From the NCBI GenBank assembly GCA_000711775.1, contig ARYC01017057.1:1-64000 (forward strand): a stretch of 64,000 bases of DNA, in the 5' to 3' direction. The stretch is from Oxytricha trifallax (Eukaryota > Ciliophora > Spirotrichea > Sporadotrichida > Oxytrichidae). Below the pieces are notes generated by a model. It was not told the DNA's origin. It saw only the letters and a list, made by a program, of their open reading frames with translations, and ran no database searches. The number at the start of each line of letters is the position of its first letter. Within the stretch, counting starts at the first letter, position 1. Of the stretch, positions 44,939-56,385 are shown piece by piece. The position numbers were made by a program, and so were the translations under genes.

Positions 44939-45658
44939 CGCCAGAATGTTCTAAGGTAAACTCAGCTCGAAGTAAGAGTGGTACACATTTTTAAAATATC
45001 ACAGTAATAATATTTAATTTTTTAATTTTATTAGAGGACTACTGCCTCCCAAACTATTAGGCGACTACTATGAGATTTCTTAAAGATTTCCTCTGAAGGT
45101 TCTAAATTCTTAATTAAATAAAACGATATAAACAAGATAAATGTACCCCATTACCCAGAGCTTAAGATTTAAAATATTTTAAAAGAGGTCAAAGTTGACC
45201 CTAACATAATGAGACATTTAAACTTTTATGAGGACTAATAGTAGTTGCCCGAAAGAGAATTCTTCTTTAATATTGTAGGCACCCTGGCACCTGAATATCT
45301 AGAAAGTTTGGTCAAAAGTCAAAAAAAAATAAGGAATCAAACAGAAATTCACCAAAACTAGCAATAAGCAACTGCCATCAGAAATGACTTGTTTGAGGAA
45401 ATATAATCAGAGCCCTTCTTTTCAAGTAAGTATAAATCATTATTTAAATAAACTTAATTAGAGTCGAGTGGTAAAGGTACTGCCTTGCTAAAAGTTCAAG
45501 CCAAAGCCAAAAGATAGTTATTGAAGAAAAGAAAGTAATTTGATTTGTAATAATAATAATACAGGAAACCAGAAAATTATAACATGCAATAAGTTGATGA
45601 ACCTCATCAAGAAGAGATTAAGTAGAATGATACCAAAAAGTACTAATTTAATATATGA
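44923..45658 (+). CDS. TBE 22-kDa-like protein of the 16.5-kb element
   Basis: ATG 44923 (MSEQLTPECSKVNSAR), probably followed by an intron (GTAAGA...TATTAG, about 44972-45033). Then LPNYQATTMRFLKDFL, and after one frame change SEGSKFLIKQNDINKINV, PHYPELKIQNILKEV and LPEREFFFNIVGTLAPEYLE, which aligns with NYPEISVTNLY and LPERNFFFGVLATLKPEYLN of the TBE protein. TGA at 45656. It lies tail-to-tail with the transposase, as in TBEs. This is the evidence that the 16.5-kb element is a TBE relative. Confidence 0.72.
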
Positions 45659-45717
45659 TAATTTTAAATTGAATATTTAAATTATAATGAGTAAAATTAT
45701 TTTTCATTGTTAACTAT

Positions 45718-46750
45718 TCAACATAAGTCTTCCATTTTATTAAAGTGTCTGTCTACAATTTTTGTAACAAACTCTCTATCAATTTAATAAATGGAGTCAA
45801 TGATTATTTCACGATGTTTATTATTTGAAAACTAAAAGTTTAATACTCGTACTTTTTAATTATAAATTTCTTTTATTAAAGCAAAGACCTCCTCTATGCA
45901 ATGGAATTATGATGAGAAGGGGGCGTTAAATAAAATTTACCACCTATAATTATTAATTTATTATTATACCAACTTTGATCTATGAACCCTTAGGTTGTCC
46001 ATGAATAATAATAATTTTTTATTATTGCTATAATCATGAAGTTAAGCTAAACATTCTTAAAACTTTGGTATATTAATTGAATACTCTGAAAGATAATATT
46101 CTTCAATGCCTCTTTAGTAGATGATACAAAGAATAAGAGCAAGTGTTTTTAATTTTATACCTTAATATTTCAATTCAATATTTTAATATTTATTGGTCCA
46201 AGCTCTGTTTTAGAGTGCATATGGTTAAAATGTTGTCTCGTAAACATAAACAATTTTGATTTTATTTGTTGCTATTATTCAATAATTCTCATAATTAATT
46301 TATTCTAAGCATTTTTATTGATTCTTATTTCTGCTAAGTTAGGTGATAGATCTTTTTAATTTATCAATACTTTATCCCCTGTGATTTGTATATTCTTATC
46401 AATGTACTAGGACTTAGTTGTATTTTTAGAAATTTTTGATTAAAAAGTTGGCTTCTTTTTAGTATGATTCTATTTTGGAACTTTTATAATTGAGACTGTG
46501 ATGTAAGAAATTAAAACTATTTGTTGCTTAACTTTTCTATTATTGATAATCTTAGTTTATGAAATTATTATTAATTATTCAGTTTTGAGAGGCAGATTTT
46601 CCTAACTACATGGCTTTTTATTTTTAAAATATCTTGTATTTATTTATAAGTGAAATAGACGAGCTCTGAAAATGATGGCTTCAAGGTTTTAAATCTTAAA
46701 TATAAGACTTTGTCAACGTCTTGTTAGGTGACTTACTTTAGAGTTCTCAT
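45718..46750 (-). CDS. TBE-related transposase of the 16.5-kb element
   Basis: ATG complement 46748-46750 (MRTLKQVTQQDVDKVLYLRF), TGA complement 45718-45720. Second Asp motif KKLLLFMDNLRVHRSK and Glu motif FNAPFSSQFHCIEEVFALIK are intact. The first Asp motif reads KIVYVYETTF where TBEs have FIHADEAVF and the 31338 copy has LDETIF, so the first Asp is Tyr here. The C-terminal 230 codons are one open frame; about two frame changes lie upstream. Arrangement with the 22-kDa-like gene mirrors TBEs. Confidence 0.75.
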
Positions 46751-46929
46751 TTTAAATCAACAATTAATTATTATTTTTGTTAAGAATTAAATTTTCTAAT
46801 GTGCCTGAAAAATGTTGATTTACTAGCATAAAGTGGTTAATTTACTTAAATCTCTAATTTTATATCAACTTAGTTTGCAATTGTAAATCGTAATTAATTA
46901 TAGTAAATTATGTAAAAGTGTATGTTCCA

Positions 46930-49900
46930 ACATAAAAATTATCATCTGGCGTCATTGTTAGTTTTCTTAAAACGGGGTCAATACTATCAAAGATGGTAAA
47001 GCCCCTGAATCAAATAAAAGAGAATAGATCATTTGAACACTAGGGGAAGACGGGGAGAACAAAAATGTGATTATCAGCTCCTACTATTACCGAACCCTCT
47101 TATGTGTCTGTAGATTCACCACTAACATCTTTGTAATCTTCAGGTATATTAGGGTAGTTATATCCCAAACACTCTGCATATCTTTCTTTCACTAAGTATG
47201 CATTAGTGGATTCAATCGTTATTGAGAAATCCTGAGCATTCTAGAAGTGCTCATCTTCTATTAAAAACTATTTACAATTTTGCTCAATACTTCAATGTAT
47301 TCAATCCAAAATTGTGACAAATTGCCATAAAATCAAGTTTGCTATGGATTGTTAATGTGTAGATATTATAAATGGTTATTGTCTGTATATATAAAGAGAT
47401 TGACCTCCTGTAGAAAGCAATTGCATATTGTATGTATTTGAAATACTAACAGGAAGTAGATAAGTTTCCTCATAGAATCCTATATTCATAATCAGAATTT
47501 CTTCATCTTCATGATAAGAAAACTCGAAACTTTTTAAAATACTTATAACTGTCTATTAATTTCATTTGCTTGTGAAATCGATCCAGCTGTAGTATTTTAT
47601 TAGTTCATTTTTACCACTCACTCAGTAATACATTATCTCCACCTACTTAGAAAGTTAAGCACGAGTATAAGAAATTATCTTAATAAATTAAATCCATTTA
47701 ATTAAGTGACTTTTTATATCTATTGTTATTTTAACTTAATTTTTAATACTCTAACACTCTAATTTAAGTGTTTTGGTTTTTAATTGAATTATTCCAAAGT
47801 TAAAAAATAAATCTTCATGATTTTAATAAGAATAGATGTTGTTTAACTGATTCATTTCATTATTCAAAGCAATTTTATTGGCTTTAGATAAACTACCAAA
47901 AGCGTAAGCTTTGTAATGCTGAACTCCTATAGCTACTATCCAATATGATAATGAAAAAGCTTTTTACAGTTATAGCTAAGGTATTCATTATCAACTAGGC
48001 CATTTAATTATTGAATGCCCCAAATTAAATCTACATAATTGTCTTTTCCTTTAAGATACTTATTAGTACTCAGGAATTATTTAGCATTTAAGAGTTTACC
48101 TTCGACACTGTATTAGAACAGATAAATCTTATCATTTAGTGTAAATGCCGCATTTTCGACATTTAATATGCTTTAGATAGTTCCTTAATAACCATACTAG
48201 CATGTTTAAAATATAATATTTAGATTACTGACTATTGCTATGCTAATATGATAAAGTGTAGCAAATCCTTAAATTAATTAAGAAATATAGCCTTGTCAGT
48301 GTTCTGTATTTACTCCATTATCAATCAATTCACCACCACAGATTATTAGGTTACTTGAGTGAAGATCAACATTAGCAGTTGAATAGACGATATTAGTGTT
48401 TTTGTGCCAATGCATTAAGTTTGTTGGGCAATCAAAATAAAAAACTTCATAATCTATTTGGTATTCTGCATAAGCATGGAGATTAAAAGTTTGATCTAAA
48501 TCAACCCCATTGAGTTCTAGTAATTTACTCTAACAGTATAAATTCCATCATCACCCACCAATGGAGCAAAAGTGATTATAAAATCAGATGAAGTTTATGA
48601 TGTAGTGATAAATAAAGGTACAGAAGCATTATCGTTAACAGATAGACTTGCTTAGTAGCCACAACCAGAACATGCATTGTGCAAAGGAATTGAGTATTCA
48701 ACAGCTGTCTCAGGAATTGTAGCTATTTAATCTGTTAAGTAGTTTCTATTAGCAATTCCAGACTATGCACAGTCTAACTTATCCATAGTTTAAAATGATA
48801 AATATACATAGTCTTATTGTCTTTCCCATGTAAGTCCTAAATAACTTTACAAATTAAGTGATGTGATTAAAACTATTTCACTATGTAAGTCCACTGAGTT
48901 GTCTGATCCAGTGGTTGCTGAGATTGATTTAGTTGCTATGGTTAGGCAGTCATTAGATTAATCAGAGAAAGGTATAATTCCAAGATTGCTAATGCAGCAT
49001 AATTTTCATTAACCAAAAACGAAAAGAAGAAATGATTAAATATAAAATTACTTAATAATATATCATATATAAATTAGTAAGTAATTATAAGTGATCAATG
49101 TTTAAAGTGATATTGATAAATTGGAAAGACTATATCTAGTTCAAAACTAAAATATATTAAACTTTCAATTATATTTATGCGATTTAATTGGTGAAAGTGA
49201 AAGACCTGCTTTTGAAGTATTTCGTAATTAGACTTTGCTGTTTGAAACTGAGAATATTTCATTTATGTTTGAAGCATCATTATTAATACAGATTAGTAAG
49301 TTCTCACCTGCGACAGAAATTTCAAATATATAGATTTATGATATGCCAAACTTGAAATCGAATTTTTGGTAAACTTTTTCATTGTCTCTGACTCAAATGT
49401 ACCATAGAATAAAAACACATTAGTGCCATAAAAGATAACTTAAAATTATGGATCTGTTACTTCAACTAAGTATCTTTTTGAAACACTTGAGGTGCCATCA
49501 CTCACTGCAATCTTTCTCAAATCAACATGTTTGTAATTCAACACTTTTATTTATCCAACAGAGTATTAATTAAATGAATTTGTTATCTTTGAAGTGTTGA
49601 AGCAGTCATTTTAAGTCTCTTATTCAAGTTTACTCAAGTGGCTCACTAGATAGACAGGTCAATTTTCATAATAGTTTAGAATTAGATTTATGGTTTAGTA
49701 GAGATGAAAGAAGGTTGAGCTATAACATAAATTGCGTCATTTTTCTCATCCATATATAGATTACTCAATTAGTCTGTGGTAAGTAAATTCCATTAAGTTT
49801 TAATAAGTATACTGATTTTCCTTAAGTTAAGCTGAGCTTAGCAGCAATGAGTTATTTTATTTTAGAAATGCTAATCAAGACTTAATTTGAACTTTCTCCT

Positions 49901-51131
49901 AAATTTACTATACAAGATTGAAAAGTGCTGTTGTATGTATCCTTTAACAAGTGATATAGAATTTTCCCACAAAGTATCTCCATAGTTGTCATGATTCATA
50001 TGAATCTACTCATGCCCTTATCTTAGTAATAACTCTAAGAAAAGTATCCATTTGTAACATATCCACATTTAACAAAGCTAAAGTCTGATTCTCTTATTTA
50101 ACAGTCATAAATAACAGTATCATTCATTGAATGTCTAAGTACTTTAGGATAATCTGGTGGTAAAACACTGATTCTGAAATGAATGGTTTTGTGTAGGTAG
50201 AGGAGGGAAATAAATTAATGGTTTATTCAGAAAGAGTGCATTTCACTTTATTCCATAATACAAATTTTAATTTATATCTGTCTTGATCCACTCATAGGTG
50301 TTTTAATTTGAGTATCTATAGCTATACTGGGTCCTGAAATAGTCATATAATCATTCCCTATATTAGATAGTATCACCACTTTCCAAAGATATTAAGTGTT
50401 CAATTTCTATGCCTTAGCATTAAGAAAAAGTTGTAGTATCTACTAAGAAATCTTAAGCTGTTCCCAAGGTTATATATATTTGAGTTATCTTAAAACTATA
50501 CTGAGGATATCGTGTTGCAGTTGTGCAATCGCACTCCTCGGACGTCAGCTTTTTATATGGCAAAGAATTCATTGAATATGCTATAATTATTCTTACAAAT
50601 TCTCTTGTTCCTCGAAGCTATATATCTAATCTAAATCATAAGATGGCTATTTTACTAAAGTATTTGTAATACTGACCAAGCTTTCATTTTTAAAGTTACA
50701 GATGTTGCCAAAGCTGTAAGAGTTGAAAACCTTATGTTCCAATCATATTCATAAGCTTGATCTTAGAAGATCGATCTTTTGTTGAAGAACACTTCGGAAC
50801 CTGGTGAGGGCAAATGATCAAAAGATTTCACATTATAAGAATAGAAAAAAGAATAAGATGATCTAAAAGAAACAAATCTGCCAACAAATCTTGCTTGTGT
50901 AAATTCATCATATATTATACAGACTGCTGAAACTTATACAAGTGAATCGTCTAATATAATTATTTATAGTCTATTATTATCAATCTCAAGCCCAAAAACA
51001 ACAAGACTTTCGTTTATAGTATCGTGGAGAATATCAATGCTTTACTAACTATTTTTTTAAAAATTAAAGTGCAATACTAGCTTATATTTAGTACCACCAC
51101 TTGCAATCTTGATAATATTGCATGAAGACAT
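46930..51131 (-). CDS. Large secreted or surface-type protein gene, broken
   Basis: ATG complement 51129-51131 (MSSCNIIKIASGGTKYKLVL). The minus strand reads as protein over 4 kb in several frames: FVSFRSSYSFFYSYNVKSFD, LTSEECDCTTATRYPQYSF, GIANRNYLTDQIATIPETAV, NACSGCGYQASLSVNDNAS, TFAPLVGDDGIYTVRV and SITIESTNAYLVKERYAECL. The Cys pattern and beta-rich repeats suggest extracellular domains, similar in style to the cadherin-like gene at 35844 but not clearly cadherin. About five or more frame changes. The fold-back element 51132-51519 abuts its start codon. Function unknown. Confidence 0.5.
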
Positions 51132-51519
51132 TAAAAATTGAAAAGTTTAATTAAATTAAAATTATTTTATTTAAAGTTTGTGGCAGTTAAAGTTGGCCAA
51201 TTTAAACCATCTTGAGCTCATTCGATATGGGATTAAAAATTAGCTGGACTTTATTATTGGCGGTACTGTTTATCGCATCCATAGAGCTAGATAACTCGGC
51301 TTTAATTTAGATGTATAATTTAATGAATTTAGAGACATTTAATTATTATCGAGTTATCTAGCTCTATGGATGCGATAAAATAGTACCGCCAATATTAAAG
51401 TCCAGCTAATTTTTAATTCTCTGTCGAATGAGCTCAAGAACGTTTTAATTGGCCACCTTTAACTGCCACGAATTTTAAATTAATAATTTCAATTTAATTA
51501 AATTTCTCAATTTTAAATG
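51132..51519. mobile_element. Fold-back element upstream of the large gene
   Basis: Nearly perfect inverted repeat with arms of about 170 bp (TGGCAGTTAAAG ... CTTTAACTGCCA; ATCGCATCCATAGAGCTAGA and complement). Both arms contain AAAGTCCAGCTAA, shared with the element at 24244-24661. There is no gene. Its left arm begins at the ATG of the gene at 46930-51131, so it may have replaced the promoter. Confidence 0.75.
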
Positions 51520-51589
51520 TATTCATATAATATTGGCATACTATATAATTGCTGCAACGCATAAATTGAAAGGTGAAGAATCATCAATT

Positions 51590-51960
51590 ACAATATGCGG
51601 GATTTAGAGTGTTGTAGTAAGAAGGAATATCATCTAAATTAAATGATCTCTACATACAGTTGCAATTAGGGGTATTAAAGTCGTATTTGTTCACTAATAT
51701 CTGCCCTGATGAAGAACCAAACCTCCTCTTAGAAGTAATAAATATCCACTGTCATCATATATAGATTAACCATCTTAGTGATTAAGGCTTGATAAATTTG
51801 CTACTTCTTGAGAAAAAAGTTGCTTCGTAGTCTGTGCCATCATCAATAATCAGATTGAATCCTGATTTTTAATTAAGAACCAACAATACCTGCAAACACC
51901 TATTCAGCAATAAATGCTCCCTTTTGGGAAGATACCCTGAAAATTTATTTTTTTCAATAA
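51590..51960 (-). CDS. Coding tract near the right inverted repeat, fragment
   Basis: Minus-strand frames read FNLIIDDGTDYEATFFSRSS and, after a break, ILVNKYDFNTPNCNCMQRSF and FNLDDIPSYYNTLNPAYCN. This could be the displaced N-terminal part of the large gene at 46930-51131, cut off by the fold-back element, or a separate gene. No family is recognised. Confidence 0.4.
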
Positions 51961-52230
51961 AAGCTTTAATAACTAGGGACACTGCGCGAAATGAGATTTG
52001 AATTGGAGAAATAATTAAAATAAATGATCAACAGACTCAAATTATATTAATTACAGTTTAGCATAATAGGTATCTCTATATATGATATTTAATATAAAAG
52101 GCAGTTTAAAAAATAGAGATATAAATTGATCTGAATGCTTTCCTAATTAGTGGCTGTTATGTATTTAAACTATTAGTTTTGTATTTTTATTTTTCATTTG
52201 TCTCATTTTGAGTGTATTTTATTAATATTA
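51830..52230. repeat. Right inverted repeat of the 16.5-kb element
   Basis: Inverted copy of 35751-36170, identical over ATTTGAATTGGAGAAATAAT and TCTCATTTTGAGTGTATTTT-like sequence. In this copy the outward-reading frame equivalent to the end of the cadherin-like gene is shifted and has no gene body attached. Confidence 0.75.
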
Positions 52231-52524
52231 GTAGGAAATTAATAAAATAAACATTTAAACTAAATAATAACACCCTAAAACTCTAGACTTATTGAATTTG
52301 TTATGAAAATTTCCAAACAATTGTGTTTTTTCTTAATTTTACCTAGTTCATGCAATGACAAACTTTTTAAATCAGAAAAATACAACTAATATTAAAATTT
52401 TCATTATCTAAAAAACGTGACATTTTTGAGCTCATAAGGATATTTGGAAATGTTAATTTCAAATTATAGAAATTATTTTAACCAATAAATTATTTGAAAT
52501 TCAAATAAAATTCTCTAAAATAAA

Positions 52525-52745
52525 TTAAATTTAAATTAAATTAAAATTCCTCTGTAAAATTAAACCTCGTGATTCTTACGGAAAGGCCTTCAAAACTCAA
52601 ACTTGAATAATTGACAAAATTACCAAAAATGTAATTAATTATTTCACATTTTTAAAATCATTAAGCGAGGGAAAACAGCATAGTGAACTTAATTCTCTCT
52701 GATCAGGTTCGTTTGAGCACAGAAAAGATGCAGAATTAATCAACT
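52525..52745. repeat. Direct repeat outside the 16.5-kb element, right copy
   Basis: Same orientation as 35505-35746: TAAATTTAAATTAAATTAAA, TTCCTCTGTAAAATTAAAC, CGTGATTCTTACGGAAAGG, GCACAGAAAAGATGCAGAAT. It lies about 300 bp beyond the inverted repeat, whereas the left copy touches it. Confidence 0.6.
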
Positions 52746-52928
52746 AGAAGGAAAAACATAAACTTAATTTTCGCTAGCAATAAAAAATCGAAAAATGCTT
52801 GCTTTTATTAAATTATTTATTGATATTTTTATCAGTTGGATTTATTTTTTCTTGCTTCATTTTTTGATTTTACGTTAATTGGATGTTATCATTTTCCTCT
52901 TGTTTTGTTAGGATTTCTTGATGTAAAG

Positions 52929-53705
52929 CGAATTATTTGTAACGAGATCTAGTATAAATAAATTATATTCGTATTCCTAATGTTCTATCGTGCTTGTCTA
53001 AATTAAGCTAATTTTTATGTCGATTTCCTTGTTTTTTAAATCATCATCTTTAATAGACTAATCCTTGAGATCGGCGCTCATTGAGTCATTTCTTTACATT
53101 AGGTCGAAATTCGAATTTCATAAAATCTTGACAATAAAATCACAGCCACATCTCTAATTAAAACACCTTTTTTAAAAATAAGCTGAGAAGTTCATCCTTC
53201 ATTTTATCAGCCGAAATTTTATAAAACTTTGATTATTTATAAATTAAATCAGGCAAATTAAAACTTTTAAATTTTTAGTGATTAATGATCAAACTTTCAA
53301 CTTATAGGTCAATTTTATAAAGGATTTTTAACTAAAATATTATAATTAATTTCAAACTGATATTTATTAATTAAGACTATGCCTGATTTAATTTTTAAAT
53401 AATCAAAATTTTATAAAATTTCGGCTGATAAAATGAAGGATGAACTTCTCAGCTTATTTTTAAAAAAGGTGTTTTAATTAGAGATGTGGCTGTGATTTTA
53501 TTGTCAAGATTTTATGAAATTCGAATTTTGACCTAATGAAGAGAAATGACTCAATGAGCGCCGATCTCAAGGATTAGTCTATTAAAGATGATAATTTAAA
53601 AACAAGGAAATCGACTTAAAAATCAGCTTATTTTAGACAAGCACGATAGAACATTAGGAATACGAATATAATTTATTTATACTAGAGCTCATTACAAATA
53701 ATTCG
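52929..53705. mobile_element. Fold-back element, 777 bp
   Basis: Arms of about 320 bp are near-identical inverted copies: outer tips CGAATTATTTGTAACGAG and complement; inner parts include GGATGAACTTCTCAGCTTAT and GAGCGCCGATCTCAAGGATT. A spacer of about 130 bp separates them. There is no gene. High arm identity suggests a young insertion or ongoing conversion between arms. Confidence 0.85.
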
Positions 53706-54041
53706 ATTTTTTCTTCTGTTACTTAATTTTTTTTGTGATAGTCGAAACTACTCTATTAAATAGGAGCAAAGCTTGGCATTCTTATTCATAGAAACGAAAG
53801 TTCTTTCTTGATACATCTACAGATAAAAATTAATTAAAATTCCATAATAATGTATAAAGTTGTCTTATTAGACTTCAAGTCCAAGCTCTTAAGTAAAATA
53901 TCATTTAATGCTTACTATGCCGTTAACAGAATATCTAAAGTGTTACTGACAATTATGAAAAATAAGTTGAAATAGTTAATAAAAATATATATACTTTTAA
54001 TATTTTAAAAGTATTAGAATATAAAATTACAGACATGGAAT
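53706..54041. other. AT-rich DNA, no gene seen
   Basis: I see no coding tract, repeat or RNA gene here. Confidence 0.4.
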
Positions 54042-54305
54042 TCATACACAACTTTAATATATTTCCATTAACCTTTATATTGTGCTCCACCTTGACATAA
54101 TTTCTTAATTGTTCTCTCTAACTTTTACAATTACTTCTGAGCTCATAGTCTTCACAAGTAGCCCTTCAAGATGATAAGTTTTGCTCAATTTAAAAAATTT
54201 TAGTTAGTATTTGTATTTTGTACTTAAAATTCTTGTTGAGAAACCAGAATCCACAAGCAACCTCAAAAACATTGGAATCTCCACCGACACTTTTTTAGAC
54301 TCCAT
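54042..54305 (-). CDS. Hypothetical 87-aa ORF
   Basis: Intact in the ciliate code: ATG complement 54303-54305 (MESKKVSVEIPMFLRLLVDS), TGA complement 54042-54044. It includes TYHLEGLLVKTMSSEVIVKV and ends RLMEIYQSCV. Alpha-beta character, no membrane segment. No family is recognised. It could be a complete small gene or the last MDS of a gene whose earlier parts are at 54450-55100. Confidence 0.5.
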
Positions 54306-54449
54306 TTTATTTTTATTATTAATCAATTTAATTTATCAATACTTCCAATATGTATAAATTATGATTGCTGAGTCATATCACTCATTAACAAATTTTATCA
54401 GGTAATTCAACACAGTCGATTGAAATTTTACACTGAATTTGACAAAATC

Positions 54450-55100
54450 ACTCAACAATATCCAAATCAAATCCTCTAGTGAATCACTTGAAGGTAGGAG
54501 TGCTATTAATAACTGAATAATGGTATTGTAGGAAGTAGAAGATAGGCAGATCGATAAATATTCTTGTAAGATTTGTAAAGATTCAGATCTCTTAATTCGG
54601 TATGCTCAACTGATATACTTTCTTTTTATTCAAATCTTTTATCATTTTATAATGAAATAGTAGAAAAACAGACGCCTAAATTATCTTCGAAATGACTTAG
54701 TATAGCTTCTTCGGATGTTCCCAAACTTAATATTTCTACTTTATTTGGATCTACTGCTTTAATTGAGATTTAAATATAAGCTTTTATGCTTGGTATGGGT
54801 ACTTATTCACATTATTAAATTTTGAGAGGTGATTGTGAGTTACAGTAATATCGTTTGAAACACTGTAAATTTATATTCAATGATTGCTTGGCTCGATCAT
54901 CGCCATCATCATCGAAATTAAGAAGAACAAATATTGATTAATTGGCAATGTAATTATCATGGGATCTTCAATAAATGCACTTGTGGCCATATTCGTAGTC
55001 ATGCTATACAATTCGTTTTCATTCGTGATTGGAGTAAAACGCTTATCTACAAATAGTAATGAGTAAACCAAATCTTAGTCATAAGAGATGATACATTCCC
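54450..55100 (-). CDS. Unknown coding tract, fragmentary
   Basis: Minus-strand reading frames look coding in two pieces: CIISYDQDLVYSLLFVDKRF with MTTNMATSAFIEDPMIITL (about 54880-55100), and KVEILSLGTSEEAILSHFED with LYKSYKNIYRSAYLLLPTIP (about 54480-54740). ATSA followed by ILSLGT is reminiscent of patatin-like lipases, but the Ser-hydrolase GxSxG and DGG motifs are not seen, so I leave it unassigned. Probably MDS pieces or a decayed gene. Confidence 0.38.
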
Positions 55101-56385
55101 CTTTTGAGCTTTATACTTTCTCATATCTTTTTTAACTTGATTAATGAATTAATACTATCAAAAAATAAATATAAGATGCTAATAATACACTATTAATTCT
55201 ACGTTCATTTTATTATTAAAACTATAAATTACTTAAATTTTGGGGCATTATCAACCATCAATTATTATTAATAATATGTCTTTTTAATTAAAACATTAAT
55301 AACTTAAAATATATTTTTATTCTATTTATTAGTAACATATTTCGGAATTTCATTGATTTTGAGATACGAGCTATTTGAGTAAAGTTTAATTCAAATTTTC
55401 TGCTAACCTTGTGATGTCTTCTCCTTAAAATTATTTCTTCCATTTTCTATATCATATAAGAATCTTTTGATGAGAATTTATCAACATTATATATATTACA
55501 TGCTGCCAATAAAATTAATAATCCTTACTATAGGAAAAACACATAGATTTATCGGAATGAGCAATTTTCATATTGAAAAACCATATATATTATAGATTTT
55601 CCCAAAGTTGGAGATGTACAGTAATTATTTTCTTAGAATAATATAAATATAATAATTTGTAATTTGTAATTTTTAAATAAAAAATGAAGAATTAACTGTT
55701 TTATTTCTCTCTTATTTAATATCATTCATTTATAAGGCATTAATTAAATTTTAAATTATTTAAATGTTTTTACATTAACAAATAATCACATATTTATATA
55801 TTATATTTAGCAACTCTTCAGAATTAGTATATCCTATTAACGATTCCTGATTTTAACAGAAGTTGTAATAACTTATCTCTATGTTGCATGCAATATCATG
55901 ATCACATATGATATATATAAAAGAGAGAATAAATTCTAATTCAAAGAAAATCTGGGTAAAATATAGGCAAATTATTATTAGTATAAATGGTTTATGATTA
56001 TCCTTAAGCTAAAGCACCTTGTTCTGAGTAAAATAGCTTTAGGTTTAGAATTATAACGATAAAAAATCATAAGAAGACATTATAAGTATTCATAATTATC
56101 TGAAGATTTTCGTTAAGACATGATCATGAACATTTAAAAAAAATTATTACCGAGTCGAGAGATAATTTTTGAAGCGAGCTCTTGCAGAAGTGAATTAAAA
56201 GAAAAACACTAATATATAAAAAAGCGAATTAGCCTTTGTGAATCCAGCAAAGATGAGCAACATTTTCAGAAGTCAAGGATATATCATTAAGCGATAGACG
56301 TTTGCTAGCAGCAGCCTAAGCCTTAAATGATATATCAAAATTATCATTCTTCTTTACTCAGCATTTTTCAGAGCTAGATTAGTAG
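55101..56385. other. AT-rich DNA with a relic hairpin
   Basis: No gene. At about 55335-55372 a sequence like CATATTTCGGAATTTCATTG...TTTTGAGATACGAGC is a degenerate copy of the hairpin inside the element at 6199-6749, suggesting an old, eroded copy of that family. Confidence 0.4.

Larger units (their letters stand above)
35751..52230. mobile_element. 16.5-kb TBE-related element with long inverted repeats
   Basis: 35751-36170 and 51830-52230 are inverted copies of about 400 bp (shared TCTCATTTCGCGCAGTGTCC and CAATTCAAATCTCATTTCGC). Inside: cadherin-like gene (-), kinase gene (-), small membrane-protein gene (+), 22-kDa-like gene (+), transposase (-), large secreted-type gene (-) and a further coding tract (-). 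Kinase, 22-kDa and transposase keep the TBE order. A standard TBE (39575-43738) and a fold-back element (51132-51519) are later insertions, so the original was about 12 kb. No capsid or envelope gene is seen. Several genes carry breaks. Confidence 0.68.

Noticed and set aside
35751-52230. Virus-like or Polinton-type element
   Set aside because: It is large with long inverted repeats, but I see no capsid, protein-primed polymerase, integrase of retroviral type or envelope gene; its core genes are those of TBE-type DNA transposons.
54480-55100. Patatin-like phospholipase
   Set aside because: ATSA and ILSLGT are suggestive, but GxSxG and the DGG dyad are missing and frames do not join, so no family is named.
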